Positions 18,137 to 28,898 are shown, counted from the stretch's first letter. The stretch is 33,193 nucleotides of DNA from an uncultured Clostridia bacterium (GCA_947632225.1 CANROM010000004.1:1-33193), one strand, 5' to 3'. Made by a program: numbers and translations. The notes: a model not told the origin generated them from the letters alone.

Positions 18137-19351
18137 TTACTCTTGTATTACTAACTCATCATATAGCTCTAGCTTAAATGTAGTATCATATCCCATTTTT
18201 TCTTTTTCCTCATTTGAATAATTTTCTACTATTGCTATACTATCACTACTTGTTACTATTTTTACAGGTACCTTTACATATTCAGCACCATACACCATGA
18301 GTACATACTTATGTCCATTTTCTTCATATATGGCATTTTGTGGTATTGCCATTCCATTATATGATTTCCAAATTACTTCACATGCAAGTTTTCTTGTATC
18401 TATTAGATCTTCAATCTCATTGCTTATTTGAAATAATGAATAGTTGTATTCATCATCTTGCATGTTTTTAATTAGGTACGCAGTGATATATCTGTTTTCA
18501 AAGTCTGTTATTCTTAATCTATAGTTATATCCTGTTTTTATGTACTGATCTTTATCTGATCTTGCAGTTTTTAGCAATAAATATGTTCTGTAATTATCTA
18601 CAATTTTTATTCCAAAATCACTACTTATGTGCGTATCATAATCACTTACTATTTTGTTAAAATCTTGTATTGTAGAATTTTCAATATTTGAAAAATTATA
18701 ACTGTTTTCTAGTCCATCTATCTTGTATGTCACAAGTCCAGTAACAGGAGCAGATATTGTACTAGAAGATTGTTTACTAAGTTTTACTAGTTCTTCTCTT
18801 TTATTTACCAAATCTCTAATAGCTGAGCTATCAGGTGTAGCATTTGCAATAATATTTATCTTCTTATATGCTAAATCATCCAGCTTAGTCTTATACTCTT
18901 GCATTTTCAAGTATGAAGTACTTTTTTGTATCTCTTTTGAATACTCTAGTATTTTTTTCTCTATTGATGCAATTTCTGCAGAAGTAGAATAGTTAGCTGG
19001 CAAATCTTTTACTAGTGTTTGTATCTGCTTGTCTATATCATTTATTTGTTTTAAATAATCATCATAATCATTATTTCTGTATGTAGCTATAGCTTCATTT
19101 TTTGACGCTTTCTTTCCTTGCTCTATAATTGCTGTAACTGGTAAAGATTTATCATAATCTACTAGCGTATCATTTTTTATAATATATACATTTGTATCTT
19201 CAGCCATCTCTATTGTTCCCTTAGTTACAGTATAAGTTGTTTTCTTTTTTAACGAATCTCTACTTAAAGAAATAGCAAAAAACAAAACAATAACTAATAT
19301 TAAAGCTATAATTTTAAAATTAGACTTTAAAAATTCACCTACTTTACTCAT
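18137..19351 (-). CDS. HlyD-like membrane fusion/adaptor protein
   Basis: 404 aa; N-terminal TM, coiled-coil, barrel-sandwich-like segments (TISAPVTGLVTYKIDGLE..., AIPQNAIYEENGHKYVLMV). Confidence 0.7.
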   Translation of the reverse strand: MSKVGEFLKSNFKIIALILVIVLFFAISLSRDSLKKKTTYTVTKGTIEMAEDTNVYIIKNDTLVDYDKSLPVTAIIEQGKKASKNEAIATYRNNDYDDYLKQINDIDKQIQTLVKDLPANYSTSAEIASIEKKILEYSKEIQKSTSYLKMQEYKTKLDDLAYKKINIIANATPDSSAIRDLVNKREELVKLSKQSSSTISAPVTGLVTYKIDGLENSYNFSNIENSTIQDFNKIVSDYDTHISSDFGIKIVDNYRTYLLLKTARSDKDQYIKTGYNYRLRITDFENRYITAYLIKNMQDDEYNYSLFQISNEIEDLIDTRKLACEVIWKSYNGMAIPQNAIYEENGHKYVLMVYGAEYVKVPVKIVTSSDSIAIVENYSNEEKEKMGYDTTFKLELYDELVIQE

Positions 19352-19360
19352 ATTACTCTC

Positions 19361-20296
19361 CTAATTATTTTTCACAACTCTTAGAATTTCATCTACTAAG
19401 GCGTCTTTAGGTTTGCTTCCGTCTAGCTTTATAGTATCTAGCTTATTATTAAACCAAGTCATTTGCCTTTTAGCATAGTGTCTAGTCTCTTTCTTTAATG
19501 TTTCAATTGCCGCTTCCAATGTAACTTCACCTCTAAAGTAAGGAAAAAACTCCTTATATCCAATAGCTTGCATGCACGTATTATTTAAAGGTAAGTTCAT
19601 ATCATATACTTTTCTTGCTTCGTCTAATATTCCATCTTTAACCATAAGGTCTACTCTAAGATTTATTCTATTATACAAATATTCTCTTTCCTGTTCAATG
19701 CAAAATACAATAAAATCGTATTTTCCTTCTTCTTTTTCTATACGCTCTTTTTCCTTTTGCATGTGCACAGACTTTAGTATTTTAGATTTATTTGCCATTT
19801 CAATAGCTCTTATTACACGTTTTACATTATTCATATGTATTTTTTCTGCACTCTCAGAATCTATTTCCTCAAGCATTTTGTGTAGATACTCATTTCCTTT
19901 TTCTTTTGCTATATTTTCTAGTCTTTGTCTTAGTTCTTGATCTTGTTCTTCTTCCTCAAAGTTCATATCATAAACTACAGCATTCATATATAGTCCTGTG
20001 CCACCTGCAATGATAACATTTTTGCCTCTACTTTTTATTTCTTCAATTTTATCATAGCACATCTTTTTAAAGTCTGCAACGCTAAAGTTATCTTCTACAT
20101 TACATATATCAATAATGTGATGAGGTATTCCTTGTGCTTCTTCTTTTGTAACCTTAGCTGTTCCTACATCTAGTCCTTTATATATTTGCATTGAATCAGC
20201 AGATATTATCTCTGCATCGATTTTTTTAGCAAGTTCAATAGCAAGTCCTGTTTTTCCAGATGCTGTAGGTCCAACTATACAAATAATCTTATCCAA
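19361..20296 (-). CDS. miaA: tRNA dimethylallyltransferase
   Basis: IVGPTASGKTGLAIELAKKIDAEIISADSMQIYKGLDVGTAK; RHYAKRQMTWF. Confidence 0.96.
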   Translation of the reverse strand: MDKIICIVGPTASGKTGLAIELAKKIDAEIISADSMQIYKGLDVGTAKVTKEEAQGIPHHIIDICNVEDNFSVADFKKMCYDKIEEIKSRGKNVIIAGGTGLYMNAVVYDMNFEEEEQDQELRQRLENIAKEKGNEYLHKMLEEIDSESAEKIHMNNVKRVIRAIEMANKSKILKSVHMQKEKERIEKEEGKYDFIVFCIEQEREYLYNRINLRVDLMVKDGILDEARKVYDMNLPLNNTCMQAIGYKEFFPYFRGEVTLEAAIETLKKETRHYAKRQMTWFNNKLDTIKLDGSKPKDALVDEILRVVKNN

Positions 20297-20304
20297 AATT
20301 TTAC

Positions 20305-22206
20305 CTACTTTCTTAAAAATCTTCTTTCTATTTCATACTTAGAAATCTCGTAAGCTGTTGGTCTGCCATGAGGACATGTAAAAGGATTATCTAGCTTTAC
20401 CATTTGGTCTATTAAATTTATTTGTTCTTCTCTATCTAGTTTCATTTTTCCTTTTACTGCAGCCTTGCAAGCAAGAGTAGCAAGAAATCTAAATTCCTTT
20501 TCAGATTTTTCTGTTTTAGATGCTCCCATAAGCTCCTCAATTATGTCCTTAAACATAGACTTATATTCTATATCATAGCCTATATTTGGTACTCCAGCTA
20601 TTTTTATAGTATTATCTCCAAATTCTTCAAGCATAAAGCCAGCCTTTTCAAACATTTCCATATTATTAGTAACTACATCCATTTCCTTAGATGATAGCTC
20701 TACTAATGTAGGTATTAGAAGTAGTTGTGTTTGTCTATCTTTTGAATAGTATGCCTCTTTAATTTGCTCATATAAAAGTCTCTCATGAGCTGCATGCTGA
20801 TCAATAATGTACATTTTATCTTTTATTTGAATAATAATATAAGTATCAAAAACATTACCTATATATTTATACAATAATTCTTCCTTCTCTTGTGGTAATA
20901 TTGACTCTTCTTCATAATGCTCAACTTCAAATACAGGTTTACTTTCTTCTATTTCAGGTACTTCCTCTTTTTCTTCATTTAGCACTTTTTCACTTACATT
21001 TCCAAATTTATTATTTAAGTTTTCTATTAAGCTATTAGTATTTGGTGCTGGTGCCTCTACTTTTTGAACTGACTTATTATATAGCTTTTGTGTTGCATCT
21101 TCAAAGTCATACTTTTTCTCATCTTTTTCTACTATAACACCATTATTTATTAAATCTTTTGTTATCTGCTCTATTTTTTTATCTTCTCTTACAATAGAAA
21201 AAGGACTTGTCTCTCTATTATTTTTTTCTAAAGCACTTCTAACGGCGTGATAAACTACATCAAATACTTTAGACTCATCTGCAAACTTAACTTCTAGCTT
21301 TGCAGGATGAACATTTACATCTATTGATGCAGGGTTCATATATACATTACATACAATAAATGGGTGCTTATTTATAGCAAACTTTTGCTCACAAGCCTTA
21401 TCTATTGCAGTAGATATAGTCTTATCTTTTATATATCTGTTGTTTATATATGTATACTGATGCATTCTTGTTGATCTAGAAATAGATGGAAGTCCAATCA
21501 TACCAAACACTTTCATATCATTTATCTCATAGTCTATATCTACAACTGCATCATATATTTCTTTTCCAAATATATCATATATAGTATCATGCAAATTTCC
21601 TGTACCAGATGTTTGTATAATAGTCTTACCATTATTTATATATCTAAAGCTAATTTGTGGGTTAGCAAGCGCTATTCTAGTTACTACATCTTCAATGTAT
21701 CCTGCCTCAGTATAATCTTTCTTTAAGAATTTAAATCTTGCAGGTACATTATAAAAGACATCAAAAATCTCTATCTTTGTTCCATTAACTGCAGGAGCAA
21801 CTTCCTTTGACACAATATTTCCAGCTTCAACTCTAACCCTTGTTCCAACATTTTCATCGACATTTTTAGTAACAAGTGTTATCTTAGAAATAGCAGCAAC
21901 AGAAGCTAATGCCTCACCTCTAAACCCCATAGAAGTTATTTTTGCTAAATCTTCTTCTTTTCTTATTTTACTTGTAGCATGTCTTTCAAATGCAAGCTCA
22001 ATATCGTCAGACTTAAAACCAGTTCCGTTATCTGTTATCTTAATATAGCTTATTCCACCTTTTCCTATTTCTATTGATATAGCTGTAGCCTTAGCATCTA
22101 TAGAATTTTCAACAAGTTCTTTTACTATTGATGCAGGTCTATCTACAACCTCGCCAGCAGCTATTTTATTTATAGTTTGTTCATCTAATAATACAATGTC
22201 TCCCAT
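20305..22206 (-). CDS. mutL: DNA mismatch repair protein MutL
   Basis: IAAGEVVDRPASIVKELVENSIDA, TSMGFRGEALASVA, DQHAAHERLLYE, CPHGRPTA. Confidence 0.96.
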   Translation of the reverse strand: MGDIVLLDEQTINKIAAGEVVDRPASIVKELVENSIDAKATAISIEIGKGGISYIKITDNGTGFKSDDIELAFERHATSKIRKEEDLAKITSMGFRGEALASVAAISKITLVTKNVDENVGTRVRVEAGNIVSKEVAPAVNGTKIEIFDVFYNVPARFKFLKKDYTEAGYIEDVVTRIALANPQISFRYINNGKTIIQTSGTGNLHDTIYDIFGKEIYDAVVDIDYEINDMKVFGMIGLPSISRSTRMHQYTYINNRYIKDKTISTAIDKACEQKFAINKHPFIVCNVYMNPASIDVNVHPAKLEVKFADESKVFDVVYHAVRSALEKNNRETSPFSIVREDKKIEQITKDLINNGVIVEKDEKKYDFEDATQKLYNKSVQKVEAPAPNTNSLIENLNNKFGNVSEKVLNEEKEEVPEIEESKPVFEVEHYEEESILPQEKEELLYKYIGNVFDTYIIIQIKDKMYIIDQHAAHERLLYEQIKEAYYSKDRQTQLLLIPTLVELSSKEMDVVTNNMEMFEKAGFMLEEFGDNTIKIAGVPNIGYDIEYKSMFKDIIEELMGASKTEKSEKEFRFLATLACKAAVKGKMKLDREEQINLIDQMVKLDNPFTCPHGRPTAYEISKYEIERRFLRK

Positions 22207-22274
22207 ATAAAAATCTCCCTTTTTTCACTCTAATTATACTATTATTTTGTACTTTTTACAAGGATAATAGAAAA

Positions 22275-22295
22275 AGCGCAAAAAACTCTGCGCTA
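22275..22295 (-). terminator. hairpin at the 3' end of mutS
   Basis: agcgca...tgcgct stem with T-run on the minus strand. Confidence 0.5.
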
Positions 22296-24896
22296 ATCTA
22301 ATTTTTCTTTTAATTTATATAATACTTCTAGGGCATCTTTTGGTGTTAGCTCGTCTAAGTTTATCTTTTCTAGTGAGCTTACAACTCCTGCCATTTTATA
22401 ATTAAACATATCCATTTGTACTTCTTCTGTTGTTATTTTTTTCTTCTTTTCGTCAATAGTCTTCTTAGCTAGGTCTACATTTTCTAGATATTTTAATATC
22501 TCTTTAGCTCTAGATATAACTGGCTTTTTAACTCCAGCAAGTTTTGCAACATATATACCGTATGACTCATCCGCTCCACCAGGTGTAATTTTTCTTAGGA
22601 AGATAACATCGTCTCCTCTTTCTTTTACTGCTACAGAGTAATTTTTTACCCCTGGTATCTTTTCTTCTAGCTCTATTAGTTCATGATAGTGTGTTGCAAA
22701 TAATGTTTTAGCTCCTATCTTCTCAAGATCTGCTATATATTCTACAGTTGCCCAAGCTATAGCAAGTCCATCATAAGTTGATGTGCCTCTTCCTATTTCA
22801 TCTAATATAAGTAAACTATTTTTAGTAGCATTTTCTAATATATTAGATAGCTCTTGCATCTCGACCATAAATGTAGATTGTCCCATAGCAAGATCATCTG
22901 ATGCTCCAATTCTAGTAAATATTCTATCTACAATAGATATCTTAGCACTATCTGCTGGTACAAAGCAACCAAGTTGTGCCATATAAGTTATTAGTGCTAC
23001 TTGTCTCATATAAGTAGATTTACCTGCCATATTTGGTCCAGTAATTATTAAAAATCTATCATTATCATTATTTAAGTATGCATCATTTGGTATAAACTGC
23101 TCGCCTTTTATTGCTTTTTCTACTACTGCATGTCTTCCGTTTTTTATATCTATAACTCCATCTTCTGTTATTTCAGGTTTAACATAGTTGTTATTTACTG
23201 CTACAGTTGCAAATGCAGATAGTACATCAAGTATAGATACAATTGAAGCTGTTTTTTGTATACGAATAACTTGTTTTGCAACCTCATCACGAATACTGCA
23301 AAATAGGTCGTACTCAAGGTCTACAAGTTTTTCTTTTGCTCCAACAATCTTGTCTTCGATATTTTTTAACTCTTCTGTTACATATCTTTCAGCACCTGCT
23401 AAAGTCTGTTTTCTTATATATCTATCTTCAGGTACCATGCTTTTATATGAATTAGTTACCTCAATATAGTATCCAAATACTCTATTATATCCTATTCTTA
23501 GCCATTTTCCTTTTATTCCTGTAAGCTCTTTTTCTTTTGCTTCAAGTTCCATTAGCCATTCTTGTCCTTTAGAAGATGCAAGTCTATACTCATCTACTAA
23601 ATCATTAAACCCGTCTTTAATTATTCCACCATCTTTTACTGTAACTCCAGCATCTTCTGCTATAGACTTATCTATTAGAGTATATACATCTTCAAGTGTA
23701 TCAAGAGTATTGTAAAACTCGGTAAAATATTCATCTTGTGTACTATCTACTATTTTATTTAGTAGAGCTTTTAATGTAGGTAATTTTTGAAGTGAGTTTT
23801 TAAGAGATATTAGTTCTCTAGCATTTACACTACCACCTACTACTTTTGACACAAGTCTTTCTATATCATAAACAGTTTTTAATGTTTCTTGTAACTCATC
23901 TCTATAAATATTGTTTTTATATAGTACTTCAACAGCATTTAGTCTCTTATCTATTTCAGCTTTATCTAGTAAAGGTGATTCAAGCCAATGTCTAAGAGCT
24001 CTACCACCCATTGCTGTTACTGTTTCATCTAGTACCCAAAGTAAGCTTCCCTTTTTAGTTTTTTCTCTGTTTGCTTCTAGAATTTCTAGATTTTTCCTTG
24101 TTGTAGTATCTAGTTGCATATATCTTTCAATTTCATATTTTTCTATACTATTTATCTGCTCTATTGAGCCTTTTTGTGTTTCTTCAATATAGTTTAATAA
24201 TAACAAAGCTGCTTGTTTTTCCAAAGAGGTAATATCTGCTGTGCAGTTTTTAGTAATTTCATCTAGCTTTTTGTTATTATCTAAATTATTATATGTACTT
24301 ACATATATATTAAATAACTTGTTAAATTCATTAAAAAATATAGCATTTTCTTTTGAAGTATCACTAACCACAATTTCTGCTGGTGATATTCTAGATATTT
24401 CATTTAAAATCTTACTATTTATATCTACTCCTTTTAAGCTAGATATAAAGAACTCACCTGTTGAAATATCACAAAAAGAAATTGATGCTTCTTTTTTATC
24501 TATGAATAATGAGGCAATGTAGTTATTCTTTTTCTCATCTAACATGGTAAGATCAGTTATTGTACCAGGTGTTACAATTTTAACTACATCTCTTTTTACT
24601 ATTCCCTTAGCAAATCTTGGATCTTCCAATTGCTCACATATTGCAACTTTATATCCTTTTTCTACAAGTCTAGGTATATAAGTATTTACAGCATGATGTG
24701 GTATTCCACACATAGGAGCTCTTTCTTCCAAGCCACAATCTTTTCCTGTTAATGTAAGTTCAAGCTCTTTACTTGCTGTTATGGCATCATCAAAAAACAT
24801 TTCGTAAAAGTCACCAAGTCTATAAAATAATATACAGTCTTTATATTTCTCTTTTGTGTCCAAATAGTTTTGCATCATTGGTGTAACTGTTGCCAT
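22293..24896 (-). CDS. mutS: DNA mismatch repair protein MutS
   Basis: MMQNYLDTKEKYKDCILFYRLGDFYEMFFDDA; GPNMAGKSTYMRQ; DEIGRGTSTYDGLAIAWA. Confidence 0.97.
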   Translation of the reverse strand: MATVTPMMQNYLDTKEKYKDCILFYRLGDFYEMFFDDAITASKELELTLTGKDCGLEERAPMCGIPHHAVNTYIPRLVEKGYKVAICEQLEDPRFAKGIVKRDVVKIVTPGTITDLTMLDEKKNNYIASLFIDKKEASISFCDISTGEFFISSLKGVDINSKILNEISRISPAEIVVSDTSKENAIFFNEFNKLFNIYVSTYNNLDNNKKLDEITKNCTADITSLEKQAALLLLNYIEETQKGSIEQINSIEKYEIERYMQLDTTTRKNLEILEANREKTKKGSLLWVLDETVTAMGGRALRHWLESPLLDKAEIDKRLNAVEVLYKNNIYRDELQETLKTVYDIERLVSKVVGGSVNARELISLKNSLQKLPTLKALLNKIVDSTQDEYFTEFYNTLDTLEDVYTLIDKSIAEDAGVTVKDGGIIKDGFNDLVDEYRLASSKGQEWLMELEAKEKELTGIKGKWLRIGYNRVFGYYIEVTNSYKSMVPEDRYIRKQTLAGAERYVTEELKNIEDKIVGAKEKLVDLEYDLFCSIRDEVAKQVIRIQKTASIVSILDVLSAFATVAVNNNYVKPEITEDGVIDIKNGRHAVVEKAIKGEQFIPNDAYLNNDNDRFLIITGPNMAGKSTYMRQVALITYMAQLGCFVPADSAKISIVDRIFTRIGASDDLAMGQSTFMVEMQELSNILENATKNSLLILDEIGRGTSTYDGLAIAWATVEYIADLEKIGAKTLFATHYHELIELEEKIPGVKNYSVAVKERGDDVIFLRKITPGGADESYGIYVAKLAGVKKPVISRAKEILKYLENVDLAKKTIDEKKKKITTEEVQMDMFNYKMAGVVSSLEKINLDELTPKDALEVLYKLKEKLD

Positions 24897-25096
24897 TTTT
24901 AGTCCCCCTTAAACACGTTTATTATATCAAAAAAAGTAGAAAAAAGCAACATAACTTAATAGCAGTAGCTTGTTATTATTGTGCAATTGACAGGTATATT
25001 ATAATCTAATTATAAAATGAAATTATCATTGTTATCTTTGCATCTTTTTTTTCGTTATAATAGATGTAACAAGGTTTATATAGAAAAGGAGGAGTT

Positions 25097-25621
25097 ATGA
25101 GCATTGAGTACATTGTTAATAAATACACAAACTTAATATATAAAATATGTCTAGATATGCTTTCGTCTTCTCCTGATGCTCAAGATATGTCACAAGAAGT
25201 ATTTCTTAGCTTTTACTTGCATATGGAAGAATATATATCGCTACCAGAAAACGATATTAAAAACATACTATGCAAAATTGCTCTAAATAAATGCAAAGAT
25301 TATCTAAAGAGTAAATCATATAAGCTAAAGTTACTAACAAATGACGATGAAACAGATTTAGCTAACTACGAAGAAGATAACAACATTCTAGAAGAGATAA
25401 TTAAACAAGATTCTCAAAACTATATACAAAAGATTATAAACGAACTAAAAGAACCATATAATGATATTCTTTATTGTTATTATATTGATTGTCTGAGTCT
25501 AGATGAAATATCTTCTAAGCTAAATATTGCTAAACCGACATTGAAAGTACAAATATATCGCGGTAAAAAAATATTAAAAGAAAAACTTGAAGGAGATTAT
25601 GGAGGTGGTTTTATATCATGA
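25097..25621 (+). CDS. ECF-type RNA polymerase sigma factor
   Basis: Region 2 (NKYTNLIYKICLDMLSSSPDAQDMSQEVFLSFY) and region 4 (LSLDEISSKLNIAKPTLKVQIYRGKKILKEKL). Confidence 0.88.
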   Translation: MSIEYIVNKYTNLIYKICLDMLSSSPDAQDMSQEVFLSFYLHMEEYISLPENDIKNILCKIALNKCKDYLKSKSYKLKLLTNDDETDLANYEEDNNILEEIIKQDSQNYIQKIINELKEPYNDILYCYYIDCLSLDEISSKLNIAKPTLKVQIYRGKKILKEKLEGDYGGGFIS

Positions 25622-26007
25622 AAGAAAAATTAGATTTAATAGACACAATACTTAATGATGAAAATGCTTTAGATATATATATTAAAGATATTGAACAAGA
25701 AAATATAAAAACACCTAATAAGCTAAAAAACAATATTCTTAATTATATAACTAGTAAGCAAAATAATGTACAAAAGAAAAAGGTAAAAATGGTAGATATT
25801 CTAAAAATAGCTGCTTGTACTATTCTTTCTATACTTCTATGGGAAGCAATTCCTATGGACTCAATGGATAATATGAATCTATTTGACAAAGAAGTAAACG
25901 CAGAGTGTTCTCAAGACGAATCACTATTTTTAGATGCATCTAACTTATATAAAGAATTAAATCTATTTATGTTAAAACCATTAAATTCTGAAGGGAGAGA
26001 AGAATAA
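25618..26007 (+). CDS. putative anti-sigma/membrane regulatory protein
   Basis: 129 aa; start overlaps the sigma stop (ATGA); single central TM (ILKIAACTILSILLWEAI). Confidence 0.55.
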   Translation: MKEKLDLIDTILNDENALDIYIKDIEQENIKTPNKLKNNILNYITSKQNNVQKKKVKMVDILKIAACTILSILLWEAIPMDSMDNMNLFDKEVNAECSQDESLFLDASNLYKELNLFMLKPLNSEGREE

Positions 26008-26504
26008 TGAAAAAAAATCTATTTTTTACACTATGCTTTAGTTTATGTCCTGGTGCAGGACAAATGTATCAAGGATACATGAAAAGAGGTCTTTCAATTC
26101 TTATACTATTTGCAATTAGCTTTGCTATATTTGCAACAGTTGAAGTTCCATTTTTTGCTATTCCTCTACCAGTTATATTCATCTATAGCTTCTTTGATAC
26201 TTTTAATATTAGAAGCATACTTGGAACTGATGAGAAATTTGAGGATAAATACATATGGGAAACATCTGAAATACTAAAAACAAGCACTGCTACTAAGTCA
26301 TCAAGCATCAAGAAATTTATTGGAATTATACTAGTATTTGTAGGTGTTTACATACTAATATATAACACATTACCATCTATATTTAGAGCATTTGGTCTAA
26401 GTTATATAGCAAGATATCTAAATATTGCAGGATCATATTTAACTCCTATACTAATATCTGTACTATCTATATTCTTCGGTATGAAGATGATAATTAAAAA
26501 ATAA
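26007..26504 (+). CDS. multi-pass membrane protein
   Basis: 165 aa; PGAGQMYQGYMKRGLSILILFAISF (TM2-like start) and further TM segments; overlaps upstream stop. Confidence 0.6.
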   Translation: MKKNLFFTLCFSLCPGAGQMYQGYMKRGLSILILFAISFAIFATVEVPFFAIPLPVIFIYSFFDTFNIRSILGTDEKFEDKYIWETSEILKTSTATKSSSIKKFIGIILVFVGVYILIYNTLPSIFRAFGLSYIARYLNIAGSYLTPILISVLSIFFGMKMIIKK

Positions 26505-26518
26505 AAGGAGGTATAAAT

Positions 26519-27187
26519 ATGGAAAATAACAGAAAAGTCTTAATTGGAAGAAAAACATTAGGTCTAGCTCTCATATTATTTGGTATTACGTTAGTAGTTC
26601 AAACAATTTTTACAATGGATATTTTAAGATTTATACTTATGCTATGGCCAATTATAATTATAGCCATTGGAGTAGAAATCATATATTATTCTAACAAAGA
26701 GAATGTAACTGCTAAATACGATTTCTTAGGAATAATTCTTACAGGTCTTATAGTAGTATCTGGAATAGGATTTAGCATACTAAGTTACGGAGTAAACAAA
26801 ATATTATATAGCGACGATGCAAAAGAATATATTGCAATGCAGCAAGAACAAGACACTGATATATACTTTGGCTCTAAAATAAATATTATAAATTTAGATG
26901 ATAAGCCTATTAAATATAAAATTCTAGAAAGTAGTGCTTATGAAAAATCATCTAAAGTAATAGTACATTATACTATTAAAGATAGTTATAAAAGCAATAT
27001 ATTTGATCTTTTAAGTGGAACTTCTAATACAAATATTACAAGATATTTAAATGCATCTGAAGTTGATGGAGTCTTTGCAACACTAGAAATAGAACCTTTA
27101 CCTGATTTATACGATAGTGTTGAATTTATTATAACAACCACTTCAAAAGATTTGGTAAGTTTCCAAGGCAAATTTCAAAATATCTAA
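26519..27187 (+). CDS. membrane protein with LiaI/LiaF-like N-terminal TM region
   Basis: 222 aa; GRKTLGLALILFGITLVVQTIFTMDILRFILMLWPIIIIAIGVEII; soluble C-terminal domain. Confidence 0.55.
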   Translation: MENNRKVLIGRKTLGLALILFGITLVVQTIFTMDILRFILMLWPIIIIAIGVEIIYYSNKENVTAKYDFLGIILTGLIVVSGIGFSILSYGVNKILYSDDAKEYIAMQQEQDTDIYFGSKINIINLDDKPIKYKILESSAYEKSSKVIVHYTIKDSYKSNIFDLLSGTSNTNITRYLNASEVDGVFATLEIEPLPDLYDSVEFIITTTSKDLVSFQGKFQNI

Positions 27188-27197
27188 CTATACAACT

Positions 27198-27226
27198 GGA
27201 GGTAATTTTTTACCTCCTTATTTTTT
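27198..27226. terminator. bidirectional terminator
   Basis: ggaggtaa-tttt-ttacctcc followed by ttattttttt. Confidence 0.85.
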
Positions 27227-27714
27227 TATCCAGTAATGAGCTTTGAAATAATAACTGCAACTATAGCTGCAGTAAGATCTCCAATTAAACCACAAATAAT
27301 AACTATCTTCGTATCTTTAAGCTTAATTCTACTTGCCATAATTGATATTACATATAACGTCGTTTCTGTTGAAGCCATAAGAATAGATGCCACCATACCA
27401 ATAAATGTATCAGTTCCAAAATTTTTAAATATATCCACAATAATTGATGCTGATGCCCCTCCAGACAAAGGTTTCATAATAATTAGTGGGAGTAGATTTC
27501 CGTCCATTCCAAATAATGAAATATTACTTAGTATTTTTGTATCTTTTAAAAGCCCAGATATTATAGTTATGGCAAAAACATATGGAAAGATATTGTACGC
27601 AGTTTTTATGCCTTGAATTGCTCCTTCAATAAATAAATTATATACGTTTTTTCTTTCTAGTACTCCAAGTATTAGGACTACAAGTATGAATATTGGTACA
27701 AGGTAATTACTCAT
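27226..27714 (-). CDS. spmB: spore maturation protein B
   Basis: EGAIQGIKTAYNIFPYVFAITIISGLL; MKPLSGGASASIIVDIFKNFGTDTFIGMVASILMASTETTLYV. Confidence 0.88.
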   Translation of the reverse strand: MSNYLVPIFILVVLILGVLERKNVYNLFIEGAIQGIKTAYNIFPYVFAITIISGLLKDTKILSNISLFGMDGNLLPLIIMKPLSGGASASIIVDIFKNFGTDTFIGMVASILMASTETTLYVISIMASRIKLKDTKIVIICGLIGDLTAAIVAVIISKLITG

Positions 27715-28291
27715 AAAATCTCCAGATTAAATTTAAAGATATAAGTGCTACACTTAAAGATATAACTGATACTATTATTACTGGTATAATTATGGCACTT
27801 GGGTTTTGAGAGCCATAAAGCACTCTTAGTGATATCATACTTGTTGGAATTATTTGTAATGAAGATGTATTTAATAATATAAAAGTTGCCATAGATTTAT
27901 TTAGCTTTTTCTTATCTTTATTGCTTTTTTGAAGCTCTTCTATTCCATTTAAGCTATTGACTGTTGCAGCATTTCCCACTCCCATTATATTAGATGCTAA
28001 GTTTAAGCTTATATATTCTTTTGCTTTATCACTTACCTCGTCTTTTTTAAAAAGAAAAGAAAAAACACTATATAATTTTTTAGATATTTTACTTAATAAT
28101 TTTGTGTTAGACATAATATTAAAAATACCACTCCAAAATATTAACATGCTTGCTATTATACATATATTCTCAATAGCACCTTTTGCACTATTAGTTATAG
28201 ACTCAAGTACTATATTGGGGCTTAAAAATACACAAGAAAATATTACACATATAATAAATATGAAGCTGAAAATTATCGACATTATCCACAC
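27707..28291 (-). CDS. spmA: spore maturation protein A
   Basis: SNTKLLSKISKKLYSVFSFLF; NLASNIMGVGNAATVNSLNGIEELQ; MATFILLNTSSLQIIPTSMISLR. Confidence 0.88.
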   Translation of the reverse strand: MWIMSIIFSFIFIICVIFSCVFLSPNIVLESITNSAKGAIENICIIASMLIFWSGIFNIMSNTKLLSKISKKLYSVFSFLFKKDEVSDKAKEYISLNLASNIMGVGNAATVNSLNGIEELQKSNKDKKKLNKSMATFILLNTSSLQIIPTSMISLRVLYGSQNPSAIIIPVIIVSVISLSVALISLNLIWRFYE

Positions 28292-28334
28292 CTCATTTAA
28301 TTATATGTTGTATTTTTTGAATAATACAGAAAAA

Positions 28335-28357
28335 AAGGTATACCATAGGTACACCTT
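28335..28357 (-). terminator. terminator of the GNAT-like gene
   Basis: aaggtataccataggtacacctt hairpin; T-run on the minus strand. Confidence 0.7.
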
Positions 28358-28790
28358 ATTCCTCCTTTAATTCATATGAATATGCTACTTGTATCTTATT
28401 ATCAAGTTGTCTAGTTTTGCTTTCCACTCCTCCAGAAGATTCTAAAAGCTTTCTCATTTTATCATTACTCTCGTCACACCATACAATTAAATTTCTAAAG
28501 CCCTTTTCAAATAGCTCTTTTTTTGTATTTTCAATTACTTCAGAATTTATATAATCTTTATTCTTAATATTTCTTGTATATATACCATAAATTTCTGAGT
28601 CGTAATAGTCATCTTCTATCTCATCAGTGCCAAAAAAAGTGGCATTAAGTATATCGTTACTATCATTTTCATATACATATAAAAATTTACTTCCATTCTT
28701 TAAGTAATCTTTTATTTCATCTTTAGTAAAATTTAACTCTGGTATTTTCATTATCTTTTCTATATCTGCTATACTTGCTTTTCTATACAT
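28356..28790 (-). CDS. GNAT-like acetyltransferase
   Basis: 144 aa; N-terminal MYRKASIADIEKIMKI; EKGFRNLIVWCDESNDKMRKLLESSGG near the C-terminus. Confidence 0.55.
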   Translation of the reverse strand: MYRKASIADIEKIMKIPELNFTKDEIKDYLKNGSKFLYVYENDSNDILNATFFGTDEIEDDYYDSEIYGIYTRNIKNKDYINSEVIENTKKELFEKGFRNLIVWCDESNDKMRKLLESSGGVESKTRQLDNKIQVAYSYELKEE

Positions 28791-28873
28791 ATCACACCTC
28801 TATATTTTTTGAAACTTATTAAATTATACGATTTTTTAAAAAATAAATCAATTGCTAATATAATATTTAAAAT

Positions 28874-28898
28874 AGCCAGCACTAAATGCTGGCCTTTT
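28874..28898 (-). terminator. terminator of tRNA-Arg(CCT)
   Basis: gccagca-ctaaa-tgctggc stem; on the minus strand followed by tatttt. Confidence 0.6.
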
